A stretch of DNA of 25,810 nt, taken from a virus. The DNA lies in the IMG/VR virus record IMGVR_UViG_3300021959_000338, positions 1-25,810 of that record. The stretch is one strand, 5' to 3'. The notes below the pieces were generated by a model. It saw only the letters and a program-made list of their open reading frames with translations, was not told the DNA's origin and made no database searches. This document shows, piece after piece, positions 1-6,939 of the stretch. Made by a program: the position numbers and the translations under genes. The stretch's first letter is position 1. Each line of letters opens with the position of its first letter.

Positions 1-74
1 TAGACCGCGCCCGCCGCGAGCTTAAATCTTTCACTTTATCACTGCAAAAAGAAGGAAAAAATATTTATGGATGA
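1..74 (+). CDS. 3' end of an unidentified plus-strand gene (partial)
   Basis: A plus-strand frame is open from the window edge (first full codon at base 3) to a TGA at 72-74. The visible end is 23 residues, basic and hydrophilic, finishing in KEGKNIYG. Its stop overlaps the start of the next plus-strand gene by 8 nt (ATGGATGA), the kind of overlap expected between co-transcribed phage genes. Too little is visible to name a family, and chance openness of a short frame cannot be excluded. Confidence 0.4.
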   Translation, partial: DRARRELKSFTLSLQKEGKNIYG

Positions 75-375
75 AAGCTTGCTTGGCGCCAAGATGAAGG
101 AAATGGCTAAGTCGGAAATGAAATATGTTAGGTCTAAAGGTTTGCTTGGGGAAAATCCGAGCTGGGGAAAACCACAAGAACAGGTTTTAAAACAAAAGAG
201 AACAAATGGTGCGGGTAGGCCAGACAGCTATAGGTCAAGAATTTTATCTCGTTTAGAAATTGGTATGACTACCGACGAAATTGTGGCAGAATTAGGATGC
301 AGCCGTAACATCGTAAACCAATATCGCAGAAAGCGGAAACTTGAACAGAACGCCGCGTCCTCCCATGCGGCGTAG
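67..375 (+). CDS. Small helix-turn-helix protein, probable DNA-binding regulator
   Basis: A 102-residue basic protein and one of the few plus-strand genes here. Residues about 51-93 look like a resolvase/Hin-type helix-turn-helix: a GRPDSYRSRIL lead-in, then MTTDEIVAELGCSRNIVNQYRRKR, with the turn near Gly-Cys-Ser (shown here as one motif of about 24 positions, key residues T-EI--ELG-S---V--Y). The N-terminal half is charged and unrecognised. An AAGGA motif lies upstream of the ATG, which overlaps the end of the previous gene, so it belongs to a rightward operon. It ends about 27 bases before a strong terminator and converges on the late operon. A role in regulation or DNA packaging recognition is possible; no target is visible. 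Confidence 0.7.
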   Translation: MDESLLGAKMKEMAKSEMKYVRSKGLLGENPSWGKPQEQVLKQKRTNGAGRPDSYRSRILSRLEIGMTTDEIVAELGCSRNIVNQYRRKRKLEQNAASSHAA

Positions 376-401
376 ATGAGGGGTTGGTTGGTTCCCCTCT
401 C

Positions 402-439
402 CCCCGTCACTTACTCCTTCCAAGTGGCGGGGTTTTTTT
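402..439 (+). terminator. Rho-independent terminator after the HTH gene
   Basis: An 11-bp stem (402-412 with 422-432, one G-T wobble), GC-rich at its base, with a 9-nt loop, is followed directly by seven T residues (433-439) on the plus strand. It lies 27 bases after the HTH stop codon. No comparable T-run exists on the minus side, so it acts on rightward transcription. A separate short CGCCGC/GCGGCG stem (351-356 with 367-372) sits at the very end of the HTH gene. Confidence 0.85.
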
Positions 440-622
440 ATTGCGCTTACAAAAAAAATAGTTCATGGTGGTTTCAACCGAGGGATTTGGTCATCTCAGG
501 GCTGCTAGATATGGGGAAGCCTCTCAGAGAAATCTGGGAGGTTTTTTCGTGGGGCCAGCAAGAACATCACACTCTGTCACAGGTTTACCTATGCGCCAGC
601 CCCGAATTAGTTTATTTCACAA
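440..622. other. Convergent intergenic region, no gene seen
   Basis: This stretch separates the rightward genes from the end of the leftward late operon. The only open plus-strand frame here runs straight through both terminators and matches no recognisable protein. An A8 run occurs at about 450-458 (T-run on the minus strand), but the nearest minus-strand stem beside it is only about 4 bp, so I do not call a leftward terminator. It also holds the second plus-strand terminator, listed separately. Confidence 0.6.
520..547 (+). terminator. Second plus-strand rho-independent terminator
   Basis: A 9-bp stem (520-528 with 533-541, one wobble pair) closes on a GAAA tetraloop and is followed by six T residues (542-547). 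It follows the first terminator by about 80 bases. It could back up the first one or end a short RNA made between the two; no clear promoter was seen in that interval. Confidence 0.75.
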
Positions 623-1171
623 TCAACCCACCGCGTAAATATCGTTTTCCTCAGTCCAAGTTAAATAGTTTTGCTCCATTAGTATTTTTGTTATTTCGAT
701 ATCGTCTGTCAGCTTATGCTCGACCTTAATAAATTTTGGCCTCATATCAAAGCTAAAGCTTTTCAAGATATTTAATTCATGGCCCTCAGTATCAATTTTT
801 AAAAAATCAATAACTGGAAGTTGAGATTTCAGCATTACGGTATCAAGCGTGTAACCTTGAACCGGAACTGGGGGCTTAAAATTGTTTGCATTTCGAGGAT
901 CATCACTGAGCCTAGTGCCTAAATGATTTGGGCTTGTGATGTGTGATATACCTTTAGCCCAGCCCCAACCCGCCGCTAAAGCAAGCTCAACCTCACCATC
1001 ATGGTCTGTTACAGCACAATTTAAACACTGAACCTCATACCCTTCAAAAATCTTTTGAACCGTTGGAAAGATTTCTGGATTTGCCTCACAGACCATGCCA
1101 CGCCAACCATTCTGGGCTAACTGGAGACATGTGTCAAAATCACAAGACCCAATCTCAACGAAAAATCGCAC
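623..1171 (-). CDS. FkbM-family SAM-dependent methyltransferase
   Basis: The protein has 182 residues. The N-terminus shows the Rossmann SAM-binding start FVEIGSCDFDT, then an acidic MVCEANP strand that would hold the ribose hydroxyls, and later IDFLKIDTEGHELNILKSF, the characteristic FkbM core motif. FkbM enzymes O-methylate sugars or small molecules, and are common in surface-glycan loci and in marine phages. The length is near the domain minimum, so it is a single-domain form. It starts with GTG, overlapping the endolysin stop (TAGTG), and is the last gene of the late operon. The substrate is unknown: a fibre glycan, given the glycosyltransferases in the same operon, or a host surface glycan. 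Family assignment is firm; role is inference. Confidence 0.88.
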   Translation of the reverse strand: MRFFVEIGSCDFDTCLQLAQNGWRGMVCEANPEIFPTVQKIFEGYEVQCLNCAVTDHDGEVELALAAGWGWAKGISHITSPNHLGTRLSDDPRNANNFKPPVPVQGYTLDTVMLKSQLPVIDFLKIDTEGHELNILKSFSFDMRPKFIKVEHKLTDDIEITKILMEQNYLTWTEENDIYAVG

Positions 1172-1785
1172 TAAGTCAGCCAGCCATAAATTTTATTTGT
1201 TTGGTCCATGCGATCTTGAAGGCCATGATACCCACCGTTTACGCGCTTGGTAATCTTTTCGATTGTGTCAGTATCGACGCCCTCATCTGCGATTTTAAAA
1301 AGCCCATTTTTCTCAAAGAACCAATAAGCGGTTTCAAACGCATAATCAGTTTCAATCAAAGAGGGATCTGTCATGACCTCTGGGAGCCTCATGTCAGAAG
1401 CGAATGAACGATAGTTATCTTTGCCCGTAAGCTGCAAAAATCCCCGCCCGATGAAAACACTCCCTTCGTTCTCACCATTTCCCATTCTGTTGCTGTAAAC
1501 CTTATCTGCTAGTGCTTTTGGGTTTCTTGCATAAGGCTCGGCATCAGAAACGGTCTTAAAACGAGTGGGCCAAACCTTTTTGATCCTATCGGGTGAGCTA
1601 TAATAAAGGCTTTCGCAAACGCGAGTAAATCCACCGCTCTCATGCGAGGCTTGGCCCAGTAGATGCGCTGAGCGCTCCGCTGATAGCCCAAAGTGCTTTG
1701 TGATGGCTCTTGCTGTATTGGGGCCAAAAGACCCATCTGTGGACGCTCCTATGCGCTCTTGCAGCTTTTGCATGGCTAGGGTCAT
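1171..1785 (-). CDS. GH19-type endolysin
   Basis: A muralytic glycoside hydrolase of the chitinase-19 fold that would cut host peptidoglycan at lysis. Visible marks are QASHESGGF with the likely general-acid Glu near residue 49, a second acidic cluster GENEGS near residues 105-107, then FIGRGFLQLTGKDNY, the signature of phage GH19 lysins, and TKRVNGGYHGL near the end. The first 25 or so residues (GASTDGSFGPNT) resemble the end of a peptidoglycan-binding repeat. I chose the ATG at 1785 because AGGAGG lies 6 nt before it and it fits the upstream stop at 1787; the frame is open 14 codons further without such a site. No signal peptide is seen, so export needs the neighbouring holins. Length 204 residues. 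Confidence 0.9.
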   Translation of the reverse strand: MTLAMQKLQERIGASTDGSFGPNTARAITKHFGLSAERSAHLLGQASHESGGFTRVCESLYYSSPDRIKKVWPTRFKTVSDAEPYARNPKALADKVYSNRMGNGENEGSVFIGRGFLQLTGKDNYRSFASDMRLPEVMTDPSLIETDYAFETAYWFFEKNGLFKIADEGVDTDTIEKITKRVNGGYHGLQDRMDQTNKIYGWLT

Positions 1786-1786
1786 G

Positions 1787-2056
1787 TCAATCCTCCTGTG
1801 CGGGCTTCGTTCCAAATGTTCTAACATAGGTCAAATCTTCGCTGTAAGCCTCTGCCCATTTGTTTTCTGTGTAGGTTGCGAAGGTTATGAGCGCCTGATT
1901 GTCGGCCTCGAGCGTAAGAACGACCTCATCCAGAATGGCTAATTGCTCAACCAGAACGTCAATCTTGTGGGATTGCTCTGCGAAATACCAAGTTCCAGCG
2001 ATAACTTGAGCGACCATTGCAGCGACAAGCGCCAAGGGAACCTTTACATCTGCCAT
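1787..2056 (-). CDS. Small N-terminally anchored protein, spanin-like or lysis accessory
   Basis: The protein has 89 residues with one predicted N-terminal membrane helix (about residues 6-26, VPLALVAAMVAQVIAGTWYF) followed by a heptad-like stretch (about 28-60) rich in Leu, Val and Ala. That is the plan of an inner-membrane spanin (Rz-type). It lies between the holin and the endolysin, which fits a lysis cassette, and its TGA is just ahead of the endolysin start. No nested lipoprotein partner (Rz1) was identified, so the spanin assignment stays tentative. A pinholin or other lysis membrane protein is the alternative. Confidence 0.6.
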   Translation of the reverse strand: MADVKVPLALVAAMVAQVIAGTWYFAEQSHKIDVLVEQLAILDEVVLTLEADNQALITFATYTENKWAEAYSEDLTYVRTFGTKPAQED

Positions 2057-2058
2057 TT

Positions 2059-2442
2059 TTATTTCCTAAAAAACTTCGTTGCGGAGCGCACGGCGAAGCT
2101 ACTAGCTACGATCACGCCTAACGTATACTGATACCACTCTGGCATAGTCTCCAATGCAGCGAAACCATCCGCGACAGCGCTGCGCCCCCACTCTCCAGTA
2201 AAACATAAAATCAGGGGCAAGGAAAAAAGCAAAACGAGATATTCGTCTTTCCATGAGTTTTGAGTTCCCTGAGCCATGATCCGTTCCCAATCAGCAACGC
2301 TTGTCTTTTCGCTGAGAAGTATCTTGGATTTGGTTTCTGCCTCAGTAAGCTTCAACTTTGCTTCCGCTGCGGTCTTATCCGCTTTGCCCTGCAACCAGCT
2401 ACCCGCGAGGTTTGCTATTGGGCCTATGAATGCTTGTATCAT
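2059..2442 (-). CDS. Three-helix holin, GTA-holin-like
   Basis: A 127-residue membrane protein. It begins with a hydrophobic segment (MIQAFIGPIANLAGSWL), continues with a charged coiled-coil-like stretch rich in Lys, Glu and Ala, then has two strongly hydrophobic helices (around YLVLLFSLPLILCF and YQYTLGVIVASSFAVRS) separated by a Trp-containing loop, and a basic tail FFRK. This resembles the 3TM holin family found in gene transfer agents and alphaproteobacterial phages. Holins make the membrane lesion that releases the endolysin. The start at 2442 gives an ATGA overlap with the upstream gene; a longer open frame to 2547 would overlap that gene by over 100 nt and looks non-coding. Confidence 0.75.
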   Translation of the reverse strand: MIQAFIGPIANLAGSWLQGKADKTAAEAKLKLTEAETKSKILLSEKTSVADWERIMAQGTQNSWKDEYLVLLFSLPLILCFTGEWGRSAVADGFAALETMPEWYQYTLGVIVASSFAVRSATKFFRK

Positions 2443-2639
2443 TTTTCCGAATTTAACCACACTGCTATCGTTCCCGTCATGGCCCCGCTGACAACTGAAA
2501 TCATTGCGGATTGTTGGGTGCTTAAATCGTCGAGGCTCATTCCCCAATTTATAACCTTGATATACATAATCGTCATAACCAACATCATAATGCGGGGCAT
2601 CAGGCGATATTGAAGGATCTTTTCAAACGTGTTTGCCAT
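2439..2639 (-). CDS. Small two-helix membrane protein, possible holin or antiholin
   Basis: The protein has 66 residues with two hydrophobic stretches (about 13-30, LMPRIMMLVMTIMYIKVI, and about 43-62, AMISVVSGAMTGTIAVWL) joined by a short polar linker with SLDDLST, and basic residues at the N-terminus. Its stop overlaps the holin start (ATGA) and it starts one base after the previous stop. The size, topology and position suit a second holin or antiholin. No specific family was recognised. Confidence 0.6.
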   Translation of the reverse strand: MANTFEKILQYRLMPRIMMLVMTIMYIKVINWGMSLDDLSTQQSAMISVVSGAMTGTIAVWLNSEK

Positions 2640-2640
2640 G

Positions 2641-2895
2641 TCAAACCTCTATGTTTAGCTTAGTTCCCTGCGGTCTATCCGCTGTAGTCTTGCGCCCAAA
2701 TCTATCATAACTTTGCTGCAAGTCCAATGTTTGCTTTGCCAGAGCCTCTAAATGGCTGTGGTTGGACCTATGTTCTTTTTCCACCCTCTGCTCTGCGAAA
2801 TGTGTTTCGATAGCCTGACGCGCCCTTGTTTGCTCATGGATATGCGATCCAATATTAAACGGCGCTGACCCTATCCCACTTAAACCATCTGCCAT
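2641..2895 (-). CDS. Small soluble protein of unknown function
   Basis: An 84-residue hydrophilic protein with no membrane segment. The central part (about 20-65) is rich in His, Glu, Gln and Arg and is probably helical (EQTRARQAIETHFAEQRVEK and following). A Gly-Ser-rich head (ADGLSGIGSAPFN) precedes it. An AGGGGG motif 6 nt before the ATG supports this start. It sits between a decayed collagen-like stretch and the small membrane proteins of the lysis region. I do not recognise the family. Confidence 0.6.
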   Translation of the reverse strand: MADGLSGIGSAPFNIGSHIHEQTRARQAIETHFAEQRVEKEHRSNHSHLEALAKQTLDLQQSYDRFGRKTTADRPQGTKLNIEV

Positions 2896-3104
2896 TTTTA
2901 GCCCCCTTGGACCCCTTTGCCCTCTTTGGACCCTTTAAAGGGCCAGTTGTACCTGTTGGCCCTTTTGTTGGACCCTTTGGACCTGTTGGCCCTTTTGGAC
3001 CCTTTGGACCTGTTGGCCCTGTTGGGCCTATTTATCGGCCCCTTTGGACCCTTTGGACCCTTTGGTCTTTTTTTATGGTCCAGTTGTACCTGTTGGGCCT
3101 GTTC
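2896..3104 (-). pseudogene. Decayed collagen-like coding remnant between genes
   Basis: On the minus strand this interval encodes Gly-X-Y triplets in three successive frames: GPT-GTT-GP then a stop (about 3101-3073); PKG-PKG-PKG in a second frame (about 3065-3036); and a longer run in a third frame (about 3028-2930) with GPT, GPK and GTT triplets, interrupted by extra Lys residues. No start codon precedes any of them. The two ends share an exact 17-nt direct repeat (2943-2959 and 3080-3096). The triplets match the Pro-X, Thr/Lys-Y composition of the large collagen fibre, so this looks like a broken copy of a collagen-like fibre gene. The Gly-Pro-rich frame on the plus strand is its antisense shadow. 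Confidence 0.6.
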
Positions 3105-3108
3105 GTAG

Positions 3109-3552
3109 TCAGATGCGCCCCTGCTTCGCTAAGATAATCACGACAGTAATCCCGAGCATGATTGTCACGATGATTACAGCGCCGCCATAAATCACAATGC
3201 GTTCAACCATCTTTGCCTTTCGTTTTCTCTCCGCTTCCGCTTTTGCCTTACGATCCTTCCTTGCTTGCACCCTTATAGCTTGCAATTCGCCCCATGCGCT
3301 AAAACCTCTGGTTGCAATTACGATCTGTCTTAGCTCCTCCTCGGCGTCCTTGGCCCTCTGCAAATTGACAAAGGTTTCCATAGCGTTTTCATCTGAACCC
3401 GAAAAAAGACTGTTTTTCTTTTTTTCATGCGCGGCGCGTAAATCATCTACGCCATCAAAGAACTCTCCGATTTGTTTGGTTACGTTGACCAGTTCCTTGC
3501 CCGCCGATACCGCAGACTTGACCGCCGCGAGCGCTGTAAATGGATCAATCAT
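3109..3552 (-). CDS. C-terminally membrane-anchored coiled-coil protein, unknown function
   Basis: The protein has 147 residues. It starts with a short helical region (DPFTALAAVKSAVSAGKEL), has a highly charged coiled-coil middle (about 36-118, many Lys, Glu and Arg, ending KDRKAKAEAERKRKAK), and ends in one hydrophobic helix (about 121-142, VIYGGAVIIVTIMLGITVVI). The tail-anchored layout next to lysis genes suggests a membrane-associated lysis or entry accessory, but I know no defined function. Its GTG/ATG region sits 3 nt after the preceding stop. Confidence 0.7.
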   Translation of the reverse strand: MIDPFTALAAVKSAVSAGKELVNVTKQIGEFFDGVDDLRAAHEKKKNSLFSGSDENAMETFVNLQRAKDAEEELRQIVIATRGFSAWGELQAIRVQARKDRKAKAEAERKRKAKMVERIVIYGGAVIIVTIMLGITVVIILAKQGRI

Positions 3553-3555
3553 GTA

Positions 3556-3738
3556 TCACGCCCCACAATTACATACCGAGGGCAATCTGCCTCTGGGATT
3601 ATTCTTATGACCTTTGGGTAATGGTAATAAAACGAGGGCGGCGGGCATCCATAACGACACGCCTTGAACATCACCCCAAAGGGATACATTCCAAAAGCGA
3701 TTGAAGTTAGGGCGCAAATCATGCCCCCACCATATCAC
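3556..3738 (-). CDS. Small Trp-rich conserved-looking protein, unknown function
   Basis: A 60-residue protein rich in Trp, Asn, Pro and Gly (WWGHDLRPNFNRFW, then SLWGDVQGVSLWMPAALVLLPLP). It fits exactly between its neighbours, with 3 nt after the upstream stop and 3 nt before the downstream start, which argues strongly that it is real. The only start in frame is GTG at 3738. It has one hydrophobic patch (about 32-41) and two Cys near the end (CNCG). No family recognised; a virion or membrane-active small protein is possible. Confidence 0.65.
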   Translation of the reverse strand: MIWWGHDLRPNFNRFWNVSLWGDVQGVSLWMPAALVLLPLPKGHKNNPRGRLPSVCNCGA

Positions 3739-3741
3739 ATT

Positions 3742-3954
3742 TTATTTGCGGGCTAAATTCTGAACGTCGCGTCTAAGCTCTTTTTGCTCGTCGCGCATCT
3801 CTTTGAGAAGATATTTGATGTCATCATAACGAGCCTCAAGAACAGCGATCTTTTTTTGGTTGGTAAAAACAAACCTTAAAATCGCGCCGAAAGCGCCAAT
3901 GACTGCAATAGTAATTGCAACGGCTGGGGAAAGAATTGCGTCACTCAATTTCAT
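3742..3954 (-). CDS. Small membrane protein with coiled coil, holin/spanin-like
   Basis: The protein has 70 residues: one N-terminal membrane helix (about 8-30, LSPAVAITIAVIGAFGAILRF) followed by a clear heptad-patterned, highly charged coiled coil (about 33-68, ending KELRRDVQNLARK). This is the plan of hemolysin-XhlA-like phage proteins and of inner-membrane spanins. The ATG overlaps the stop of the distal tail gene (ATGA), placing it first in the lysis-side block. Exact role not established. Confidence 0.65.
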   Translation of the reverse strand: MKLSDAILSPAVAITIAVIGAFGAILRFVFTNQKKIAVLEARYDDIKYLLKEMRDEQKELRRDVQNLARK

Positions 3955-4541
3955 AGTGCCTCCGTACAGCTAAAGGAAAAGCCGTACTTGCTAACATGAT
4001 CCGCATCCCAACCTAACTCGTTACTATCCATTCTCATAACGCACTTTGTATTCTCTACCACCATTGCCGTTACAGCAGGAATAGCTACTTTTAAAGCTGG
4101 CTCAATATTAACTACATAGCTTCCTTGCGGCAAAGTATCTACAAACATGTGTAATTGAGAAGTTGCGCCAGAACCAAACTGGAAATATTCCCCAGCCAGC
4201 CTTGGGCGACTTGTTGTAAATTTTACGGCTGTGCTTCCAATCGGATATGAATTTGTAGATGTATTTAACGTTCCAGCAACTCCCATTGGCTCTTGCCCAT
4301 CAGGATCACCCATCAAAAACGTATTGGCCCGACCGCGCAGCTTTAAGAAGAAAGCTTGCCATGCGCCCGCCTGAGCGCGCTTCATAGGAGGCAATGTGAC
4401 CGTTGCTTGCCAACATGCCATTGAATACTCATAGACCTGCTCATGGCCGCTAAATGGGCTTCTGCTTTGCGCCACGGCCCGCTTGATCGACCAAGTAGAC
4501 GCTGAGAACGCTGGGGTGCTGGGCATTGTGATAAGTGACAT
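3951..4541 (-). CDS. Putative distal tail protein
   Basis: The protein has 196 residues and starts on the stop of the tape measure gene (TAATG), the usual place of the distal tail protein that closes the tail tube. The N-terminal part has alternating beta-type sequence with WQATVTLPPMKRAQAGAWQAFF and RGRANTFLMGDPDG, a pattern I associate with distal-tail or baseplate-hub proteins of marine siphoviruses. The C-terminal half is also beta-rich. No catalytic motif is seen. The assignment rests on position and general pattern; a minor tail protein is the alternative. Confidence 0.65.
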   Translation of the reverse strand: MSLITMPSTPAFSASTWSIKRAVAQSRSPFSGHEQVYEYSMACWQATVTLPPMKRAQAGAWQAFFLKLRGRANTFLMGDPDGQEPMGVAGTLNTSTNSYPIGSTAVKFTTSRPRLAGEYFQFGSGATSQLHMFVDTLPQGSYVVNIEPALKVAIPAVTAMVVENTKCVMRMDSNELGWDADHVSKYGFSFSCTEAL

Positions 4542-6715
4542 TACGAAAGAGCCTGTCCAAATGAGCCGCCGCGCCGTTTTCCATCCGCGACCGCCGCCAG
4601 TGTATCCTGTTTTATGACTGGCAGCAACGAAAGCATTTCGGCACGAACCGTTTGGGATACCCCAGTTTCAACATTGATCGTTTGATTGACCACCGTAGCG
4701 CCGCCCTTCATGGAGTTTCTGGTATCGTGAGCGTTTTTAATAGTTCCTGATGAGGCTGGAATAATAAGCTCTGGGCCGCGCTCTCCGACAAGGTAGGGTC
4801 TGCCCCTAGACATCGCACCACCACCCGCAGAGGCTTGCGGAACAGCGCCCCCAAAGGCATCACCAGCCCCCGCCTTAAATCCCTTACCGTCATACCGTAG
4901 TGGAACGCCAAGCGCCCTCAAGATTGCATTTACCACTAAAAGTTTGATTGCTTGAATTAGCATTTGTTTAACAAAATCTTTAAACATATTTTCAAAATCT
5001 TGCAGTGAAACCTTCGCGCCCATTGCCATGTCTGCGAAAGCATTTGACACGCCATCCGCAAGACCAATAGCCCCGCTTTCAAAGCTTTCAAACATAGGGT
5101 TAAGCCTCAATGTCTCAAGGCCAAGTAGGGCATTTGCTGCGGCTAATTCATCTGCGCTTATTGCACCCGCCGCCCTAGCCTCATTGAGAGCCTCTTGGCT
5201 TTGTGTGAGGTTATAATCTGCGTCAACCTGTTGCTGAACAAAAGCAAGGCCCGCATCTATTCTTGCCTGTTTTTTTGCGGCATATTCTTCTTCTGCCTTG
5301 TTTGTCTGCTCAAGCTTTCTTGCGTCTATTTCTCTTTGAGCTGAAACTTCTGCAAGCGTTTGAAGTTCCGCTTGATTGAGCGCTGGGAACTGTTGCTTTA
5401 ATTTTATCAGGTTTATATTGGTTCTGTGTAGTAGCTCCCTTTTTTCGCTACCATCTGCCATAGCCCTATTTAAATCTATTTCCGCTTGGCTCATTACCCT
5501 AGAAACGGCAGTTAAATCAGAAAGCCCCTGCCTTTGGTCAAGGATAACCTGATTTTTTTTCAACAGCGCCGAGATGCCTTTATCTAGGGTGTCAGGTTTA
5601 GGTGGACCTTTGCCTTCATCTGTTTCAACGGTTACGGTAGCGGTCTGAGCAATCCCACCCTCTCGCGCAAGCGCCGCATTTTCTTCTCTGATTTCTCTTA
5701 AATTTGAACGCAACGTAGCTAAGAGCCTAGCGGTTCCGTCAATCCTGTCTCCATAATAAACAAAAAGTTTATTTATGCTGCCCTGCTCCGCTTTAAGCTT
5801 TTGCAAGGTTTGCAATCTTTTTTCTTCCGCAGCAATTTGAGCGAGAAGTCCAGCTTCATCATCATCAAACCTCGAAAGAACACCTATGTTTTGAAGAAAC
5901 TCTTTAGTTGCCTTTGTCGCCCCCATCATTGCCGTAACAATTTTTGAAACGGCTGGCATAACCAAAGTTGTTAATTCCACAACCAACTCTGCAAATTCAG
6001 ATTTAAGCGCCCTTACGCTATTAGCATAGCTGTCCGCTGTTCTAAGAGCATCCCCCTGCGCATCAGAAGTTCCCGCCGTAATGAGATTTAAACGCGCTTG
6101 CACCTTTTCTGCGTTTGTAACCTCTGCACCCGTGCGACTGATACCCATCCGCAAAAGCTCTTGCTTCAAGGTTGCCTCAGTTATGACAACGCCGAACCTT
6201 CGAACAGTCTCATGGTTTCCAACCAAGGCGCTCTGGAACGCCTCCATCGTTTCGGTATCGCTGGCGTTGTTGAATGACGCAACGTCAACAGCCAGCTTGG
6301 TAAGCTCAACAGAAAGCTTCGCAGCCTCGCCCCTTGCGAAACCCATTGGAACAAAAGTGTCTTGGATGCTTGAGGCCATGCCTTCAAGCTCATGGGTAGA
6401 TCGGCCAACTTGATTTCCAAAATCCTCAAGCGCAGCGACAGTTTGATCTCTAAATTGCCCAAAGACAACTTTTGACTTACCCTGCATTTCTTCAACATCA
6501 GAGGCGAGATTAATAGCTGCCATTCCAGCGCGACCAAGTTGCTGAACAACAACCGCACCCACAGTTGCTTTAATCGCAGTTCCAATTTGCTTGAAGCTAT
6601 TTGAAACCTTAGCACTTGATTTCTGAACGTCTCTTTGAACCTTATCCAAAGACCGCTTTAAATCAGACATATCCGCTTCAATGCGGACTAGAAGGGTATC
6701 AACTGTTGTAGCCAT
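4541..6715 (-). CDS. Tail tape measure protein
   Basis: The longest gene of the tail block, 724 residues. The N-terminus (DTLLVRIEADMSDLKRSL) and the following long helical, Ala/Lys/Gln-rich region with VKALKSEFAELVVELTT-type heptads are typical of tape measure proteins. Hydrophobic segments lie near residues 46-66 and 580-600. The C-terminus carries RGRPYLVGERGPELIIP, a motif repeatedly seen near the end of phage tape measure proteins. The protein sets tail length and leaves the tail at DNA ejection. It follows the tail chaperone pair, as expected, and its ATG overlaps the chaperone stop (TAATG). It is short for a siphovirus; using about 1.5 angstrom per residue, the tail would be roughly 100 nm, an estimate only. 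Confidence 0.92.
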   Translation of the reverse strand: MATTVDTLLVRIEADMSDLKRSLDKVQRDVQKSSAKVSNSFKQIGTAIKATVGAVVVQQLGRAGMAAINLASDVEEMQGKSKVVFGQFRDQTVAALEDFGNQVGRSTHELEGMASSIQDTFVPMGFARGEAAKLSVELTKLAVDVASFNNASDTETMEAFQSALVGNHETVRRFGVVITEATLKQELLRMGISRTGAEVTNAEKVQARLNLITAGTSDAQGDALRTADSYANSVRALKSEFAELVVELTTLVMPAVSKIVTAMMGATKATKEFLQNIGVLSRFDDDEAGLLAQIAAEEKRLQTLQKLKAEQGSINKLFVYYGDRIDGTARLLATLRSNLREIREENAALAREGGIAQTATVTVETDEGKGPPKPDTLDKGISALLKKNQVILDQRQGLSDLTAVSRVMSQAEIDLNRAMADGSEKRELLHRTNINLIKLKQQFPALNQAELQTLAEVSAQREIDARKLEQTNKAEEEYAAKKQARIDAGLAFVQQQVDADYNLTQSQEALNEARAAGAISADELAAANALLGLETLRLNPMFESFESGAIGLADGVSNAFADMAMGAKVSLQDFENMFKDFVKQMLIQAIKLLVVNAILRALGVPLRYDGKGFKAGAGDAFGGAVPQASAGGGAMSRGRPYLVGERGPELIIPASSGTIKNAHDTRNSMKGGATVVNQTINVETGVSQTVRAEMLSLLPVIKQDTLAAVADGKRRGGSFGQALS

Positions 6716-6939
6716 TAATCTGGATACCTTTCCATTAAGTCCTCTAGCTCATTCCTATGAAGGGGCGGCGGCGCTCCCCCAGAATTGAACTCTGCAAAAC
6801 CTTCTAAAGCAGCATAGAACTCAACAAGGCTCATGTTCCAAAAATCATCTGGCCTCATCTGCATTTTCCCCAGACCGATTTGCATGAAATCAGCCCAAGG
6901 GAAATTCTCTACGCTGCTCCCGCCGTTGCTTCGTTTCCC
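6715..6939 (-). CDS. Tail assembly chaperone extension (T-like part), reached by -1 frameshift
   Basis: This frame encodes residues NFPWADFMQIGLGKMQM-RP-DFWNMSLVEF and ends in LMERYPD at the tape measure start. The FPW...GLG...FW pattern is that of the small GTA-type tail chaperone (Phage_TAC_6-like). The only in-frame start, ATG at 6885, lies inside the domain, after the conserved FPW, and has no ribosome binding site. The frame is open upstream to a stop at about 6955 with no ATG, GTG or TTG. Entry by -1 slippage from the upstream chaperone gene at 6933-6939 would give a fusion of about 179 residues. The order G, GT, tape measure then matches the conserved layout of siphovirus tails. Confidence 0.8.
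   Translation of the reverse strand, partial: GKRSNGGSSVENFPWADFMQIGLGKMQMRPDDFWNMSLVEFYAALEGFAEFNSGGAPPPLHRNELEDLMERYPD

Noticed and set aside
440-470. Leftward terminator using the T-run at 450-458 (minus strand)
   Set aside because: The adjacent minus-strand stem is only about 4 bp, too weak to support.
376-729. Plus-strand 117-residue open frame after the HTH gene
   Set aside because: It runs through two strong terminators and into the end of the FkbM gene; composition is not protein-like.
2443-2547. Upstream extension of the holin gene
   Set aside because: It would overlap the small membrane protein gene by over 100 nt; the ATG at 2442 with ATGA overlap is better, and the extension lacks helix-like or conserved sequence.
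2896-3104. CRISPR-like or iteron array, suggested by repeated TTGGACCCTTT and TGTTGGCCC words
   Set aside because: Spacing is in multiples of 9-12 nt without spacers, and translation on the minus strand gives collagen triplets, which explains the repetition.
6181-6615. 144-residue minus-strand frame within the tape measure gene
   Set aside because: Leu/Ser-rich shadow in another frame of a clearly coding gene; no start context.
6715-6885. Independent 56-residue gene starting at ATG 6885
   Set aside because: No ribosome binding site, and the start would remove the conserved FPW part; frameshift entry fits better, although low-level internal initiation cannot be excluded.
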